This document shows positions 19,579 through 27,917 of a stretch of DNA of 64,000 nt, one piece after another (the first letter of the stretch is position 1; each line of letters begins with the position of its first letter). The position numbers were made by a program, and so were the translations under genes. The DNA comes from an uncultured Lachnospiraceae bacterium (GTDB lineage Bacteria > Bacillota > Clostridia > Lachnospirales > Lachnospiraceae): NCBI GenBank assembly GCA_947165025.1, contig CAMUYQ010000001.1, forward strand, positions 310,001-374,000, written 5' to 3'. A model generated the notes under the pieces. It ran no database searches, had not been told where the DNA came from, and was given only the letters and a program-made list of their open reading frames with translations.

Positions 19579-21867
19579 CTATTTCAGTCCCGCAAGCAGA
19601 AATGCAAGCGGCGTGTTCCAGTATATCGTAACTTCGTTGCACGAATATGTCTGGGCGTTGTCAACATAGCAGCGTGCCTTCGGAAGACCTGAAAGCACTG
19701 CCTTCGCATAAGGATCCTCCAGACTGGAATCCGGACCTCCGACAAGCATTCCCTTCATACATTTCCCGACTGCCTGGCTCGGCCTGTGATGCGGATCGAC
19801 CGGACATTTTGTGCCGTATCCGGTCAGGAAACAGTATGACAGACAGTTTGTCCCGAAGAGATAGTCAAGCTGTCTCTGGGCCGCCAGGCGGTAATCACCG
19901 TTTCCGGTAAGATCATATGCCATAAGAAGCGCCATTCCGTTATTTGCAACGGTCATGTTCGATCCCCACGGGTATTCATCGGTTATAGTGCATCCGTAAC
20001 TCTCACCCGTAAGTGCGGTATTTTTGAGACCATCGCACCACTCAAAGAACTTTCCCCTGATATCGATCGGAGCCTTCATCGGAGAAGGAGTCGTTACATA
20101 AGCATAGAACGCGTATCCGCTCATGTTGGCCCATCCGAGTGCTGCAACGCCGATCCTGTCCGGATCAACCTTTTCCATGAGCTTCTCAAATCTCCTGTCG
20201 CCCGTAGTCTTATATCCTTCACACAGCGCCCACAAAAATTCATCCGTGCCGGACTTATCGCCGTATTCACCGGTAAGCACGTCCGCGGGGTTGGAATAGT
20301 TAACATCGTCGGCATGGATGACATATACGTCCACTGCCTTATCTGCCGCATCAAGACAACGCGCTGCAAATTCTTCATCAAAGTCTTTGTACACTCTTGA
20401 TGCCATATACATCACAGCCGCAAAATCGGCTGTTGCCGTCTTGGACTCGGGAAGTATGTACAGAGGTTCAGTACATTCATCGCTCTTTACAACTCCGTCG
20501 AAATTCAGTCCTGTAACCTTGTGGTATACTCCACCGTCCGGCGCCTGCATCTTAAGAAGCCATTCAAGCTCATAACGCGCCTCATTAAGAACATCGGGTA
20601 CACCGTTTCCGCTCTCGGGAATATCAAGAGACTTAGAAAAAGCCTGTGGGAACATCTCATATGCAAGAAGCAGATCAGCCACAGCCTTTGTACCGGGGAC
20701 AGTATATCTTCCGTAATCGCCCGCATCATGCCAGCCACCGGTCACTTCAAGGAACCGTTTTGATCCGTATATCCTTGCCTCATCAGTATGGCATGCCCTG
20801 TGGGCAAAATCACCGGCCAGTGACTCGAAAAGCTCGCATCCGCACCTTTGAAGATACAGCATCCTCACCGTGTCCTTAAGTGCATCGTCATACACACCAT
20901 CACCGATCGTAAAATCATAGGATTCACCTATGCCGTCAACCCTGATGCGGTATCTTCCCGGTGTATTTACGGCTGAAAAATCAGCATAAGCCACTGTATC
21001 ACCGCTCAGACCTTTATCGATCCCTTCGGTGAGAACACCCGAAAATACGCTTTTGTTTTTTTCATCGATCACATCAAATGGCCTGAGATCCCCCGGTGTG
21101 ATCCTTACGACCGCACGCTTTTTGTCGGCCGGTCTGTACCCGACCTGATTGACATTTATATCCATAAGCTCTCCCGATATTTCCGGTTTCTTAACATCAT
21201 CCGGATTTGTCAGAACAAGTTCCGGCTCCTCTATGAACACGTTATGTTCAGACAGTCCCTGTGCTTTAGTCTCATCACCGAGATTAAAGCACATCCTCGG
21301 TGCCGGATCCGACGGCTCCTTCATCTCAAAATCAAATGTTATCTCTTTGGGATCCTGCGATATCTCAACTTCCTCGAGCCTTGCGTACGGATGATAATCG
21401 GAACCGTTGATCTGTATCCTCCACTCAAACTTCCGGTCAACATCGGATGACATCTTTGCGGAGAAATGATACTTACCGCCTTCAAGCATCTCAAAGCCGT
21501 CACAGTACAGTTGAACGGCATGTCCCACAGCACCCGGGGATATAATATGAAGCTTGAGCTTTCCATTTGATACATCAAAGTCAGCGCTGCCGCCGGACTG
21601 TGTATATATGCCCCATGAACTGTTCTTTGACGCAAAATCGGCGCCGGGTATGAGATTGCCGCTCTCCGGGGCTGTTTCTTCGGTATCTGTGGCGGTTTCT
21701 TCGTATGTCTCCTGCGAAGGTGTCTCTGCAGATGCCTCAGCAGTTTCCTCCTGAACAGGCTTCGTGTCATGTGTACTTTCAACGGGCCGGTACATACCGC
21801 ACCCCGGCACGGATGCCAGGATCACCGATATCATCAGTATTTCATTTATCTTCCTGAAATTAACCAT
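19579..21867 (-). CDS. GH9 cellulase lipoprotein (CBM-like, Ig-like and catalytic domains)
   Basis: A 762-residue surface lipoprotein (lipobox SVPGC, Cys23) with a Thr/Glu-rich linker (about 30-70). A CBM4/9-like beta-sandwich follows (about 72-220: NLIPGADF, then FIEEPELVLT), then the Ig-like CelD_N domain (about 235-322, VNQVGYRPADKKRAVV) and the GH9 (alpha/alpha)6 catalytic domain (about 328-760). The catalytic region shows GGWHDAGDYGRYT (Asp381/Asp384), HHRPS, and the general acid in CNEVTIYWNTPLAF (Glu745). It should cleave beta-1,4-glucans, possibly oligosaccharides at the cell surface. The start overlaps larC by 8 nt, so it is translated from the lar operon, which is unusual for a cellulase. 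Confidence 0.93.
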   Translation of the reverse strand: MVNFRKINEILMISVILASVPGCGMYRPVESTHDTKPVQEETAEASAETPSQETYEETATDTEETAPESGNLIPGADFASKNSSWGIYTQSGGSADFDVSNGKLKLHIISPGAVGHAVQLYCDGFEMLEGGKYHFSAKMSSDVDRKFEWRIQINGSDYHPYARLEEVEISQDPKEITFDFEMKEPSDPAPRMCFNLGDETKAQGLSEHNVFIEEPELVLTNPDDVKKPEISGELMDINVNQVGYRPADKKRAVVRITPGDLRPFDVIDEKNKSVFSGVLTEGIDKGLSGDTVAYADFSAVNTPGRYRIRVDGIGESYDFTIGDGVYDDALKDTVRMLYLQRCGCELFESLAGDFAHRACHTDEARIYGSKRFLEVTGGWHDAGDYGRYTVPGTKAVADLLLAYEMFPQAFSKSLDIPESGNGVPDVLNEARYELEWLLKMQAPDGGVYHKVTGLNFDGVVKSDECTEPLYILPESKTATADFAAVMYMASRVYKDFDEEFAARCLDAADKAVDVYVIHADDVNYSNPADVLTGEYGDKSGTDEFLWALCEGYKTTGDRRFEKLMEKVDPDRIGVAALGWANMSGYAFYAYVTTPSPMKAPIDIRGKFFEWCDGLKNTALTGESYGCTITDEYPWGSNMTVANNGMALLMAYDLTGNGDYRLAAQRQLDYLFGTNCLSYCFLTGYGTKCPVDPHHRPSQAVGKCMKGMLVGGPDSSLEDPYAKAVLSGLPKARCYVDNAQTYSCNEVTIYWNTPLAFLLAGLK

Positions 21868-23104
21868 TTAATTCTCTGTCTACGAGATGCTTTGCTTCAA
21901 CAACGGAAATATCGCGATCCTTTGCGATCCTCGCAAGGTCCTCGTGCTCGATCTTCCGCCTCGTGACACCGTATCCTTTTGAGATCTTTTCTCTGACGGT
22001 CCCGAATGAAGTGTCACGCTCTTTGATCTTTCTTGTAAGAGTATATCTGTTAAATGTATTTTCCCTTATTCCGAGTGTCGTCGTATGCTTGAACATGAGC
22101 GAAATAAACCTGTCCCTCTCATCTTCTTCGCACATGAGTGATATCATAACCGCAGGGCGGGATCTTTTCATTGAGATAGCAGTCGTATACACATCGTTTG
22201 CCCCTTCTTTGCGAAGAATCTTTACAGCATTTCCTATCTCTTCCCCCGTCATGTCATCAACATTGCATGACAGTTCGATAATCTTCTCACACCGGTCATC
22301 TTCTTCGGCCAATACGGCTCTTACGCAGTTTGCGGCCTCAAAGTCCTTCTTACCCATTCCATAGCCTATGGCAGATGCTCTCATCACTTTCATGGGCGAA
22401 AAATCATCCGCGAAATGTTTGACAAGTGCCGCACCCGTCGGTGTACAAAGTTCGCCCTCAATGTTTCCCTCGTATGCAGGTATCCCTTTAAGAATATTGA
22501 AGGTTGCAGGTGCGGGTACAGGAAGGATGCCGTGTGCACAATTTACCTTTCCGAATCCGGTACAGACCGGTGATGCCACTATCCTGTCAGGCGACAGCAT
22601 TTCGATAAGAAGCGCAAACGATGTTATATCCGCTATCGCATCTGCAGTCCCGACTTCGTGAAAATGTATGTCGCTTACGGGACATCCATGTGCTTCGCTC
22701 TCAGCGTCGGCAAGGATACGGTATACTTCCTTTACATCCGTCTTAACTCTGTCGCTTACGATGAGCGAATCGATAACGGACAAAATATGTTCCATGCTGC
22801 TGTGGTGATGTTCGTGATGATGGTCATGTTCATGATCATGATGATCGTGTTCATGATGATGATCGTGTTCATGATGATGGTCATGTTCAAGTTCATCAAG
22901 GCCATGGATCCTGACATCCATATGTGTGCCACAGATGCCGCATTTTACACTCTTTTCAGGAGTAACTGTAACGCCTTCAAGACCGGCTTTGTTGATCCTT
23001 TTTACAAATTCTTCTCTTCCTTCATCATCAAGAAGTTCATAAAGTGCCGCAGAAAGCATATCTCCCGCAGCTCCCATGAAAAGATCGAGAAACAGGGTTT
23101 TCAT
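21860..23104 (-). CDS. larC: nickel-pincer cofactor biosynthesis protein LarC, single uninterrupted frame
   Basis: A 414-residue LarC, the CTP-dependent cyclometallase that inserts nickel into the pincer cofactor used by lactate racemase LarA and relatives. It begins LFLDLFMGAAGDMLSAAL as in the family. A histidine/aspartate-rich stretch (about residues 74-100, repeats of DHHHEH) probably stores or recruits Ni2+. The C-terminal part contains ELSCNVDDMTGEEIGNAV. In Lactobacillus plantarum LarC needs a programmed frameshift; here both halves are in one frame. It overlaps larB by 4 nt (ATGA) and the GH9 gene by 8 nt. No larA or larE is in the window. Confidence 0.93.
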   Translation of the reverse strand: MKTLFLDLFMGAAGDMLSAALYELLDDEGREEFVKRINKAGLEGVTVTPEKSVKCGICGTHMDVRIHGLDELEHDHHHEHDHHHEHDHHDHEHDHHHEHHHSSMEHILSVIDSLIVSDRVKTDVKEVYRILADAESEAHGCPVSDIHFHEVGTADAIADITSFALLIEMLSPDRIVASPVCTGFGKVNCAHGILPVPAPATFNILKGIPAYEGNIEGELCTPTGAALVKHFADDFSPMKVMRASAIGYGMGKKDFEAANCVRAVLAEEDDRCEKIIELSCNVDDMTGEEIGNAVKILRKEGANDVYTTAISMKRSRPAVMISLMCEEDERDRFISLMFKHTTTLGIRENTFNRYTLTRKIKERDTSFGTVREKISKGYGVTRRKIEHEDLARIAKDRDISVVEAKHLVDRELNG

Positions 23105-23868
23105 TTATTTTTTTCCTTCTTACCGGTAATATGATTGATCATTGAGGCCATATAGCCTGCACCGAAACCGTTGTCAATATTAACGACACTTACACCGCTC
23201 GCACATGAATTGAGCATCGACAGAAGTGCTGAAAGACCTTCAAAAGCCGCTCCGTATCCGACACTTGTAGGAACTGCTATGACAGGACAGTCGGAAAGAC
23301 CGCCTATCACACTGGCAAGTGCGCCCTCCATTCCGGCTATCGCTATAATGACCGTTGCTGACATTATATCATCAAGATGGCTCATCAGTCTATGCAGGCC
23401 TGCAACTCCCACATCATACAGTCTTACAACATCATTTCCTAAAAATTCAGCAGTAACTGCCGCTTCTTCAGCTACCGGAATATCACTCGTTCCGCCTGTT
23501 GCGACAACTATCTTTCCTATACCGGAAGCTGACGGTATCTGTCCGACCGTCGCGATACATGCCTCATCGTGATACTGTATTTCCGGTATATCCGAGATCT
23601 TTTCAAACGCTTCACGGCCGATCCTTGTGATCAGGATGTTCTCCTGCCCGCTCTTATGCATTGCAGTGACGATCTGTCTGATCTGCTCCGGTGTCTTCCC
23701 GGCTCCGTATATCACTTCGGATGCACCCTGTCTGAGCTTTCTGTGAAGATCCACTTTCGCAAAATCAATATCCTCAAAAGGCTTTTTCTTCAGTCTGAGA
23801 ACAGCCTCTTCGACAGTGATCTCACTGTTCTTTACCGCATCAAGTATGTCTCTGATATCTTCTTCCAT
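23101..23868 (-). CDS. larB: nickel-pincer cofactor biosynthesis protein LarB
   Basis: A 255-residue LarB, which carboxylates and hydrolyses nicotinic acid adenine dinucleotide in the first step of pincer cofactor synthesis. The C-terminal PurE-like domain is clear (VVATGGTSDIPVAEEAAVTAE, RLYDVGVAGLHRLM, AGMEGALASVIGGL, VPTSVGYGAAFEGLSALLSMLN, NIDNGFGAGYMAS). The ATG at 23868 has CAGGA 9 nt upstream. It is the first gene of the larB-larC-GH9-miaA-7TM string, right after the terminator of the preceding operon. Confidence 0.94.
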   Translation of the reverse strand: MEEDIRDILDAVKNSEITVEEAVLRLKKKPFEDIDFAKVDLHRKLRQGASEVIYGAGKTPEQIRQIVTAMHKSGQENILITRIGREAFEKISDIPEIQYHDEACIATVGQIPSASGIGKIVVATGGTSDIPVAEEAAVTAEFLGNDVVRLYDVGVAGLHRLMSHLDDIMSATVIIAIAGMEGALASVIGGLSDCPVIAVPTSVGYGAAFEGLSALLSMLNSCASGVSVVNIDNGFGAGYMASMINHITGKKEKNK

Positions 23869-23885
23869 TACATGTATTCCTGTTA

Positions 23886-23926
23886 ATAAAAAAATAAAGG
23901 CGGTAAGCTTTCGCTTCCCGCCTTTT
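23886..23926 (-). terminator. intrinsic terminator after the DUF362/trx operon
   Basis: On the minus strand a stem AAAGGCGG...CCGCCTTT (23925-23918 with 23903-23896), extended by GAAGC/GCTT around a GAAA loop, is followed by a run of T residues (23895-23887). It lies just after the stop of the 23932-24243 gene and before larB. Confidence 0.9.
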
Positions 23927-23931
23927 GTACT

Positions 23932-24243
23932 TCAGTTCTTAATGATCGAGGCGCGGACGATCCCTTTCGGATCTTTGATGATCAGTATCACGAGCCATAT
24001 GATCAGTCCCAATGCCACTACCGAAAGGCCCAGGTAAAGATCATTCAGCATGTCCGCAGGCTCCTGCAAGAAAAACTCAGCTCCGATCTCTAAATACTCT
24101 ACGATCGCGTCAACAAGCCACATTATCGATGCTCCCCAGTACATAAGGCACAGCGTGCCGAGCTGCATTGATGAATCAGGCGCCTTTTTATACCATATTA
24201 TCGTACATATTATGGCAGCAAATACAGTAGTCAGTAATGTCAT
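23932..24243 (-). CDS. small membrane protein of unknown function
   Basis: A 103-residue protein with three predicted transmembrane helices (residues 1-17, about 28-52, about 70-92) and a basic C-terminus. I chose the ATG at 24243 because AAAGGAGG lies 9 nt upstream; the ATG closer to it would be too near. It starts one base after the stop of the preceding small membrane protein, so the pair is coupled. I recognise no family. The operon with thioredoxin and a DUF362 ferredoxin hints at a redox-linked or energy role, but that is inference only. Confidence 0.65.
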   Translation of the reverse strand: MTLLTTVFAAIICTIIWYKKAPDSSMQLGTLCLMYWGASIMWLVDAIVEYLEIGAEFFLQEPADMLNDLYLGLSVVALGLIIWLVILIIKDPKGIVRASIIKN

Positions 24244-24244
24244 G

Positions 24245-24625
24245 TCACGCATCCTCCTTTGCTTCTCTTTTCTCGATCGCTGAAGATGCCGCAACCATCA
24301 CACCCCATATGAGAGTGACAAGTACAGCCATACCAACCCCGGCGGTGCCCATTTCGACCAGCATATCCGCGGTCTCTCCGTTCTGTACCGCAGTCAGGAA
24401 AGGAAATGTAGGAATGACCTCGCCATGCCATACATGCTCAAATGCAAGAAGCGCGCTTCCGCCCCACAGCATTTTATTGAGCCATGAAAGCTTCTGCGAG
24501 AACTTCACTTTGGGAATCTGCGCTGAAGCATCTGCTCCCTCATTCTTCTTTTCTTTGGAAACGATGATCTTTTCGGCTACCGTTGTTACGATTGCCTCAG
24601 TAGTAGGAACTAGAAAACAAGCCAT
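24245..24625 (-). CDS. small membrane protein of unknown function
   Basis: A 126-residue protein with a hydrophobic N-terminus (MACFLVPTTEAIVTTVAEK), a central amphipathic part (WLNKMLWGGSALLAFEHVWHGEVIP) and a C-terminal helix (GMAVLVTLIWGVMVAASSAI) ending in charged residues. The ATG at 24625 has CGGAGG 6 nt upstream and is preferred over a TTG two codons earlier. It follows trxA by 39 nt and is coupled to the next small membrane gene. The His/Trp-rich core (FEHVWHGE) might bind a metal or haem, but no known motif is complete. Confidence 0.65.
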   Translation of the reverse strand: MACFLVPTTEAIVTTVAEKIIVSKEKKNEGADASAQIPKVKFSQKLSWLNKMLWGGSALLAFEHVWHGEVIPTFPFLTAVQNGETADMLVEMGTAGVGMAVLVTLIWGVMVAASSAIEKREAKEDA

Positions 24626-24664
24626 AACCAACCTCCGATGAATATATTAATATGATTTTACTAT

Positions 24665-24979
24665 TTATTCTCCGATCATTTCAAGGAGTTTCTCCCTTGT
24701 CTGAACTCCGAGTGCCGTAGCTGCCTCGGCTCCGTTTTTGAACACCTTGATAGTGGGAATGCTCATAATGTTAAACCTTCCCGCAAGTTCCTCTTCGTCG
24801 TCGACGTTCACCTTTCCGACAACATACTTTCCGTCAAATTCCTCGGCAAACTTTTCGATAACGGGTCCCATCATCCTGCAGGGTCCGCACCAGGGCGCCC
24901 AGAAATCGATGACTGCCGGCTTGTCAGCCTTTAATACTTCCTGTTCAAAATTTTCCTTTGTGATAACAAGTTCTGCCAT
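24665..24979 (-). CDS. trxA: thioredoxin
   Basis: A 104-residue thioredoxin with the active site WCGPC at residues 30-34 and the cis-Pro loop SIPTIKVFKNG. It reduces protein disulfides in the cytosol. GGGGAC lies just upstream of the ATG, and it starts 12 nt after the DUF362 gene. It has full family length, and its partner reductase is not in the window. Confidence 0.95.
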   Translation of the reverse strand: MAELVITKENFEQEVLKADKPAVIDFWAPWCGPCRMMGPVIEKFAEEFDGKYVVGKVNVDDEEELAGRFNIMSIPTIKVFKNGAEAATALGVQTREKLLEMIGE

Positions 24980-24991
24980 TTTGTCCCCTTT

Positions 24992-26116
24992 CTATTTCAT
25001 GGTTATAAGTTCGTATTCACGAGTCCCTATACCGATCTTCTCGGCATGCTCAAGACATTCTCTCCATGATGTATTGTGATTGCTGTTCTTGAACACATCT
25101 CCGTGATCATGAAAATGCTTCGAAGCCATATTGTCACCGAGCTGGCTGTTTCTTATCGGCTCCGCCTTCTGGCACAGATCTACGCATGCCATATCAAGAG
25201 CTACCGGATCAAATGATGCAAGCATACCTATATCGGGAAGGATCGGTGCATCATTCTCACCGTGGCAGTCACAGTTTGGCGACACATCCATGATCATGTT
25301 GATATGAAAGTTCGGTCTGCCATCGAGAACAGCGGCCGTATATTCACTCATCCTGCGTCCGAGCATCTCAGCGGCATCCCAGTTGTCATTTTCTATCGCA
25401 TCAAACGAACATGCTCCTATACAGCGACCGCATCCCTTGCATTTCTCGGGATCGATCCATGCCTTGCCATCCTTATATACAAACGCATCAGACCCGCATT
25501 CCCTGCCGCATCTCTTGCATCCTCTGCACTTTTCGGTAATGACGTGAGGATGGCCGCTGTTATGCTGGTGCATCTTACCGGCACGGCTGCCGCATCCCAT
25601 TCCTATATTCTTGATCGCACCACCGAATCCTGCCTGTTCATGTCCTTTGAAATGATTCAGCGAGATAATGATATCAGCATCCATTACAGCACGTCCGATA
25701 TATGCTTCCTTACAGTATTCGCCGTTCGGTACGGGAACGATAACATCGTCCGTCCCGCGAAGACCGTCTGCTATTATAATCTGGCACCCTGTCGTTATGG
25801 TGTTGAACCCGTTTATGTTCGCACAGTCAAGGTGCTCAAGGGCATTCTTTCGGCTACCGGGATAAAGTGTGTTACAGTCGGTCAGAAAAGGAAGTCCACC
25901 CTTTTTCTTTACGACATCGGCAACGGCCTTTGCATAATTCGGGCGAAGATAAGCAAGGTTTCCAAGCTCTCCGAAATGCATCTTGATCGCGACAAACTTG
26001 CCTTCCATGTCGATGGAATCAATGCCTGCCTTCATGATCAGTTTCTGAAGCTTTTTGGTGAGCGATACTTCAAGTACCGTTCGAAAATCAGTGAAATATA
26101 CTTTAGATCTTTCCAT
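24992..26116 (-). CDS. DUF362 protein with two 4Fe-4S clusters
   Basis: A 374-residue cytosolic protein. The N-terminal and central part is DUF362 (KMHFGELGNLAYLRPNYAKAV, LTDCNTLYPGSRKNALEH, SLNHFKGHEQAGFGGAIKNIGMGCGSRAGK). Two ferredoxin-type CxxCxxCxxxC motifs, CRGCKRCGREC and CKGCGRCIGAC, lie at about residues 192-232. The start at 26116 has AAAGGAT upstream. The family's role is unsettled; electron transfer is inferred. It leads the operon with trxA and the two small membrane proteins. Confidence 0.88.
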   Translation of the reverse strand: MERSKVYFTDFRTVLEVSLTKKLQKLIMKAGIDSIDMEGKFVAIKMHFGELGNLAYLRPNYAKAVADVVKKKGGLPFLTDCNTLYPGSRKNALEHLDCANINGFNTITTGCQIIIADGLRGTDDVIVPVPNGEYCKEAYIGRAVMDADIIISLNHFKGHEQAGFGGAIKNIGMGCGSRAGKMHQHNSGHPHVITEKCRGCKRCGRECGSDAFVYKDGKAWIDPEKCKGCGRCIGACSFDAIENDNWDAAEMLGRRMSEYTAAVLDGRPNFHINMIMDVSPNCDCHGENDAPILPDIGMLASFDPVALDMACVDLCQKAEPIRNSQLGDNMASKHFHDHGDVFKNSNHNTSWRECLEHAEKIGIGTREYELITMK

Positions 26117-26128
26117 TATGATCCTTTC

Positions 26129-26191
26129 CGGCAAAAAAGCCGCGGCCAGAAAAACAGACTACAATCTGATTTTATTCTAACCGCGGCTTTT
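26129..26191 (-). terminator. intrinsic terminator of the tryptophan transporter operon
   Basis: On the minus strand an 11-bp stem AAAAGCCGCGG (26191-26181) pairs with 26145-26135 and runs into six T residues. The 35-nt loop can itself fold a small stem (CAGA/TCTG). It lies 30 nt after the stop of the ABC ATPase gene, just inside the leader of the DUF362 operon. Confidence 0.85.
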
Positions 26192-26220
26192 CAACAAGTC
26201 ATTTTTTGTTTTATCAGTGT

Positions 26221-27018
26221 TCAATTTGCGTCATCCGTCAGAAGCATCCTGTCGTTGTCCAGAACGTGTCCGGACTTCGTTCTGAACATCAGGAGCAGAT
26301 CATCCACTGTCATACCATTTCTCTCATCCCCTTTTATGTCAAGGATGATGTTCCCGTCATCCATCATGAGTGTCCGGTTTCCCTGAGTCAGGGCCGCATG
26401 CATGTTATGGGTTATTACAAGGCATGTCAGATGATTTTCGCGTGCGGTCTTTTCGGTAAGTTCCATGACCTTTGCGCTTGTCTCGGGGTCAAGTGCCGCC
26501 GTGTGCTCGTCAAGGAGAAGGAGCTTGGGCGGATTGATCGTGGCCATCATAAGGGTGAGTGCCTGTCGCTGTCCTCCGGAAAGGAGTCCTACCGGAGAGT
26601 CCATTCTGTCCTCAAGTCCCATATTAAGGAGCGCAACTCTTTCCCTGAGCATTGCCTTTTCCCTTTTGGATATCCTTGAAAGCCAGCCACCGCTTCCTGC
26701 GGCAAGCGATAAGTTTTCTTCTATGCTCATATCCGGTGCGGTTCCCTTAAGCGGATCCTGAAAGAGACGTCCGATCGTTTTGGCACGGATATGCTCGGGA
26801 GTGAGCGTGATGTCCTCGCCGTCAAGTAGGATCCTTCCCTCATCTGTCAGAAACGTTCCGGCTATCGCATTGAAAAGTGTTGATTTTCCGGCACCGTTGG
26901 CACCGATTATCGAAATGAAATCGCCCTTTTCAACGTTAAGCGACAGTCCCTTAAGTGCCTGTTTCTCGTTAACCGTTCCCGGATTGAAGGTTTTGGAAAT
27001 GTTTTCTATGTTCAGCAT
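26221..27018 (-). CDS. ABC transporter ATP-binding protein, TrpZ-like
   Basis: A 265-residue ABC ATPase. Walker A is GANGAGKST (residues 38-46), the Q-loop lies in GRLFQDP, the signature is LLSGGQRQALT, Walker B is LLLLDEHTAALD, and the H-loop is VITHNM. It powers the import system formed with the two upstream genes. It starts inside the permease gene (7-nt overlap). The T-box upstream points to tryptophan (or a precursor) as substrate, which is an inference from regulation rather than from this protein. Confidence 0.9.
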   Translation of the reverse strand: MLNIENISKTFNPGTVNEKQALKGLSLNVEKGDFISIIGANGAGKSTLFNAIAGTFLTDEGRILLDGEDITLTPEHIRAKTIGRLFQDPLKGTAPDMSIEENLSLAAGSGGWLSRISKREKAMLRERVALLNMGLEDRMDSPVGLLSGGQRQALTLMMATINPPKLLLLDEHTAALDPETSAKVMELTEKTARENHLTCLVITHNMHAALTQGNRTLMMDDGNIILDIKGDERNGMTVDDLLLMFRTKSGHVLDNDRMLLTDDAN

Positions 27019-27917
27019 TTTCTCTTCTCCAATCTTCTGGCAAACTCCGGATACTTGCTCTTAAGATACGGCCCGGAGATCGCGAATATGACTATTACCG
27101 ATGAAACAAGCTTGAGCATGTATGCGGGCATGTTGAACCTGAGTGCCACTGTATACACAAGTCTGAATATAAACGCGCCGAGTATGGTTCCGGCTATTTT
27201 CAGTCCCATTCTGCGTGATCTGATGAAAGTCTGTCCGATAAGAAGCGATGCAAGCGCGATCGTTACCATACCGGATCCGATGTCGATATTGACCGATTTC
27301 TGTGACTGCGCGAGAAGGCATCCCGAAAGAGCCGTGAACGAGTTTGATACACACAGTCCAACGATAGTCGTCATCACCGGATTGATCGATGAAGATCTTA
27401 CCATCTCGGGATTGTTACCGGTAGCCCTTATGGCAAGACCGATCCTCGTTTTTAAGAATAAATACAGGAAAGCCGCAACCGCAATTACTGCGGCTGTGGC
27501 TATCACAAGTTTGTTTACTTCAAATTCTCCGAAATTATCTGTTACGGACTGCACCTTTGAAAACACGGTCTCGGTCTTGTTCATGTTGAGAAGTGAACTT
27601 CCGCCCATGATACCGATATTGACCGAATAAAGTGCAGTGTTCATTATGATACCGGCAAGCAGACTGTCGACGCCCATCTTCGTCTGAAGGAATGCGGTGA
27701 CAAATCCCGATATGACACCCGCAAGCATTGCTGCGATTATTGAAAGATAAGGGTGTCCCGAAATCGCCACGACTGCGCCGACACATGCTCCCAGGGTAAA
27801 GCATCCGTCGGTCGACAGATCGCAGACATTTAACATCGAATAACTCAGAAACAGTGCGAGAACCGTAAGTGAGCTTATCAGTCCAAGTTCAAGTGCCGTC
27901 TGTATCAAAGGAATCAT
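27012..27917 (-). CDS. ABC transporter permease, TrpY-like
   Basis: A 301-residue inner-membrane permease of the branched-chain amino acid/ribose (BPD_transp_2) superfamily with about eight hydrophobic helices. It has the conserved NVCDLSTDGCFTLGACVGAVV segment near residue 30 and the NNPEMVRSSSINP cytoplasmic coupling loop near residue 175. It overlaps the substrate-binding protein gene by 4 nt and the ATPase gene by 7 nt, the usual arrangement of a coupled three-gene importer. Confidence 0.9.
   Translation of the reverse strand: MIPLIQTALELGLISSLTVLALFLSYSMLNVCDLSTDGCFTLGACVGAVVAISGHPYLSIIAAMLAGVISGFVTAFLQTKMGVDSLLAGIIMNTALYSVNIGIMGGSSLLNMNKTETVFSKVQSVTDNFGEFEVNKLVIATAAVIAVAAFLYLFLKTRIGLAIRATGNNPEMVRSSSINPVMTTIVGLCVSNSFTALSGCLLAQSQKSVNIDIGSGMVTIALASLLIGQTFIRSRRMGLKIAGTILGAFIFRLVYTVALRFNMPAYMLKLVSSVIVIFAISGPYLKSKYPEFARRLEKRKC

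Noticed and set aside
22795-22905. Repetitive CATGATGATG-type sequence, possible CRISPR or satellite
   Set aside because: It codes for the His/Asp tract of LarC in frame; there are no spacers of constant length and no direct-repeat palindrome.
25262-26386. Plus-strand frame of 374 codons opposite the DUF362 gene
   Set aside because: The minus-strand protein has two complete ferredoxin motifs and a good start; the plus-strand peptide has no recognisable domain and crosses the terminator.
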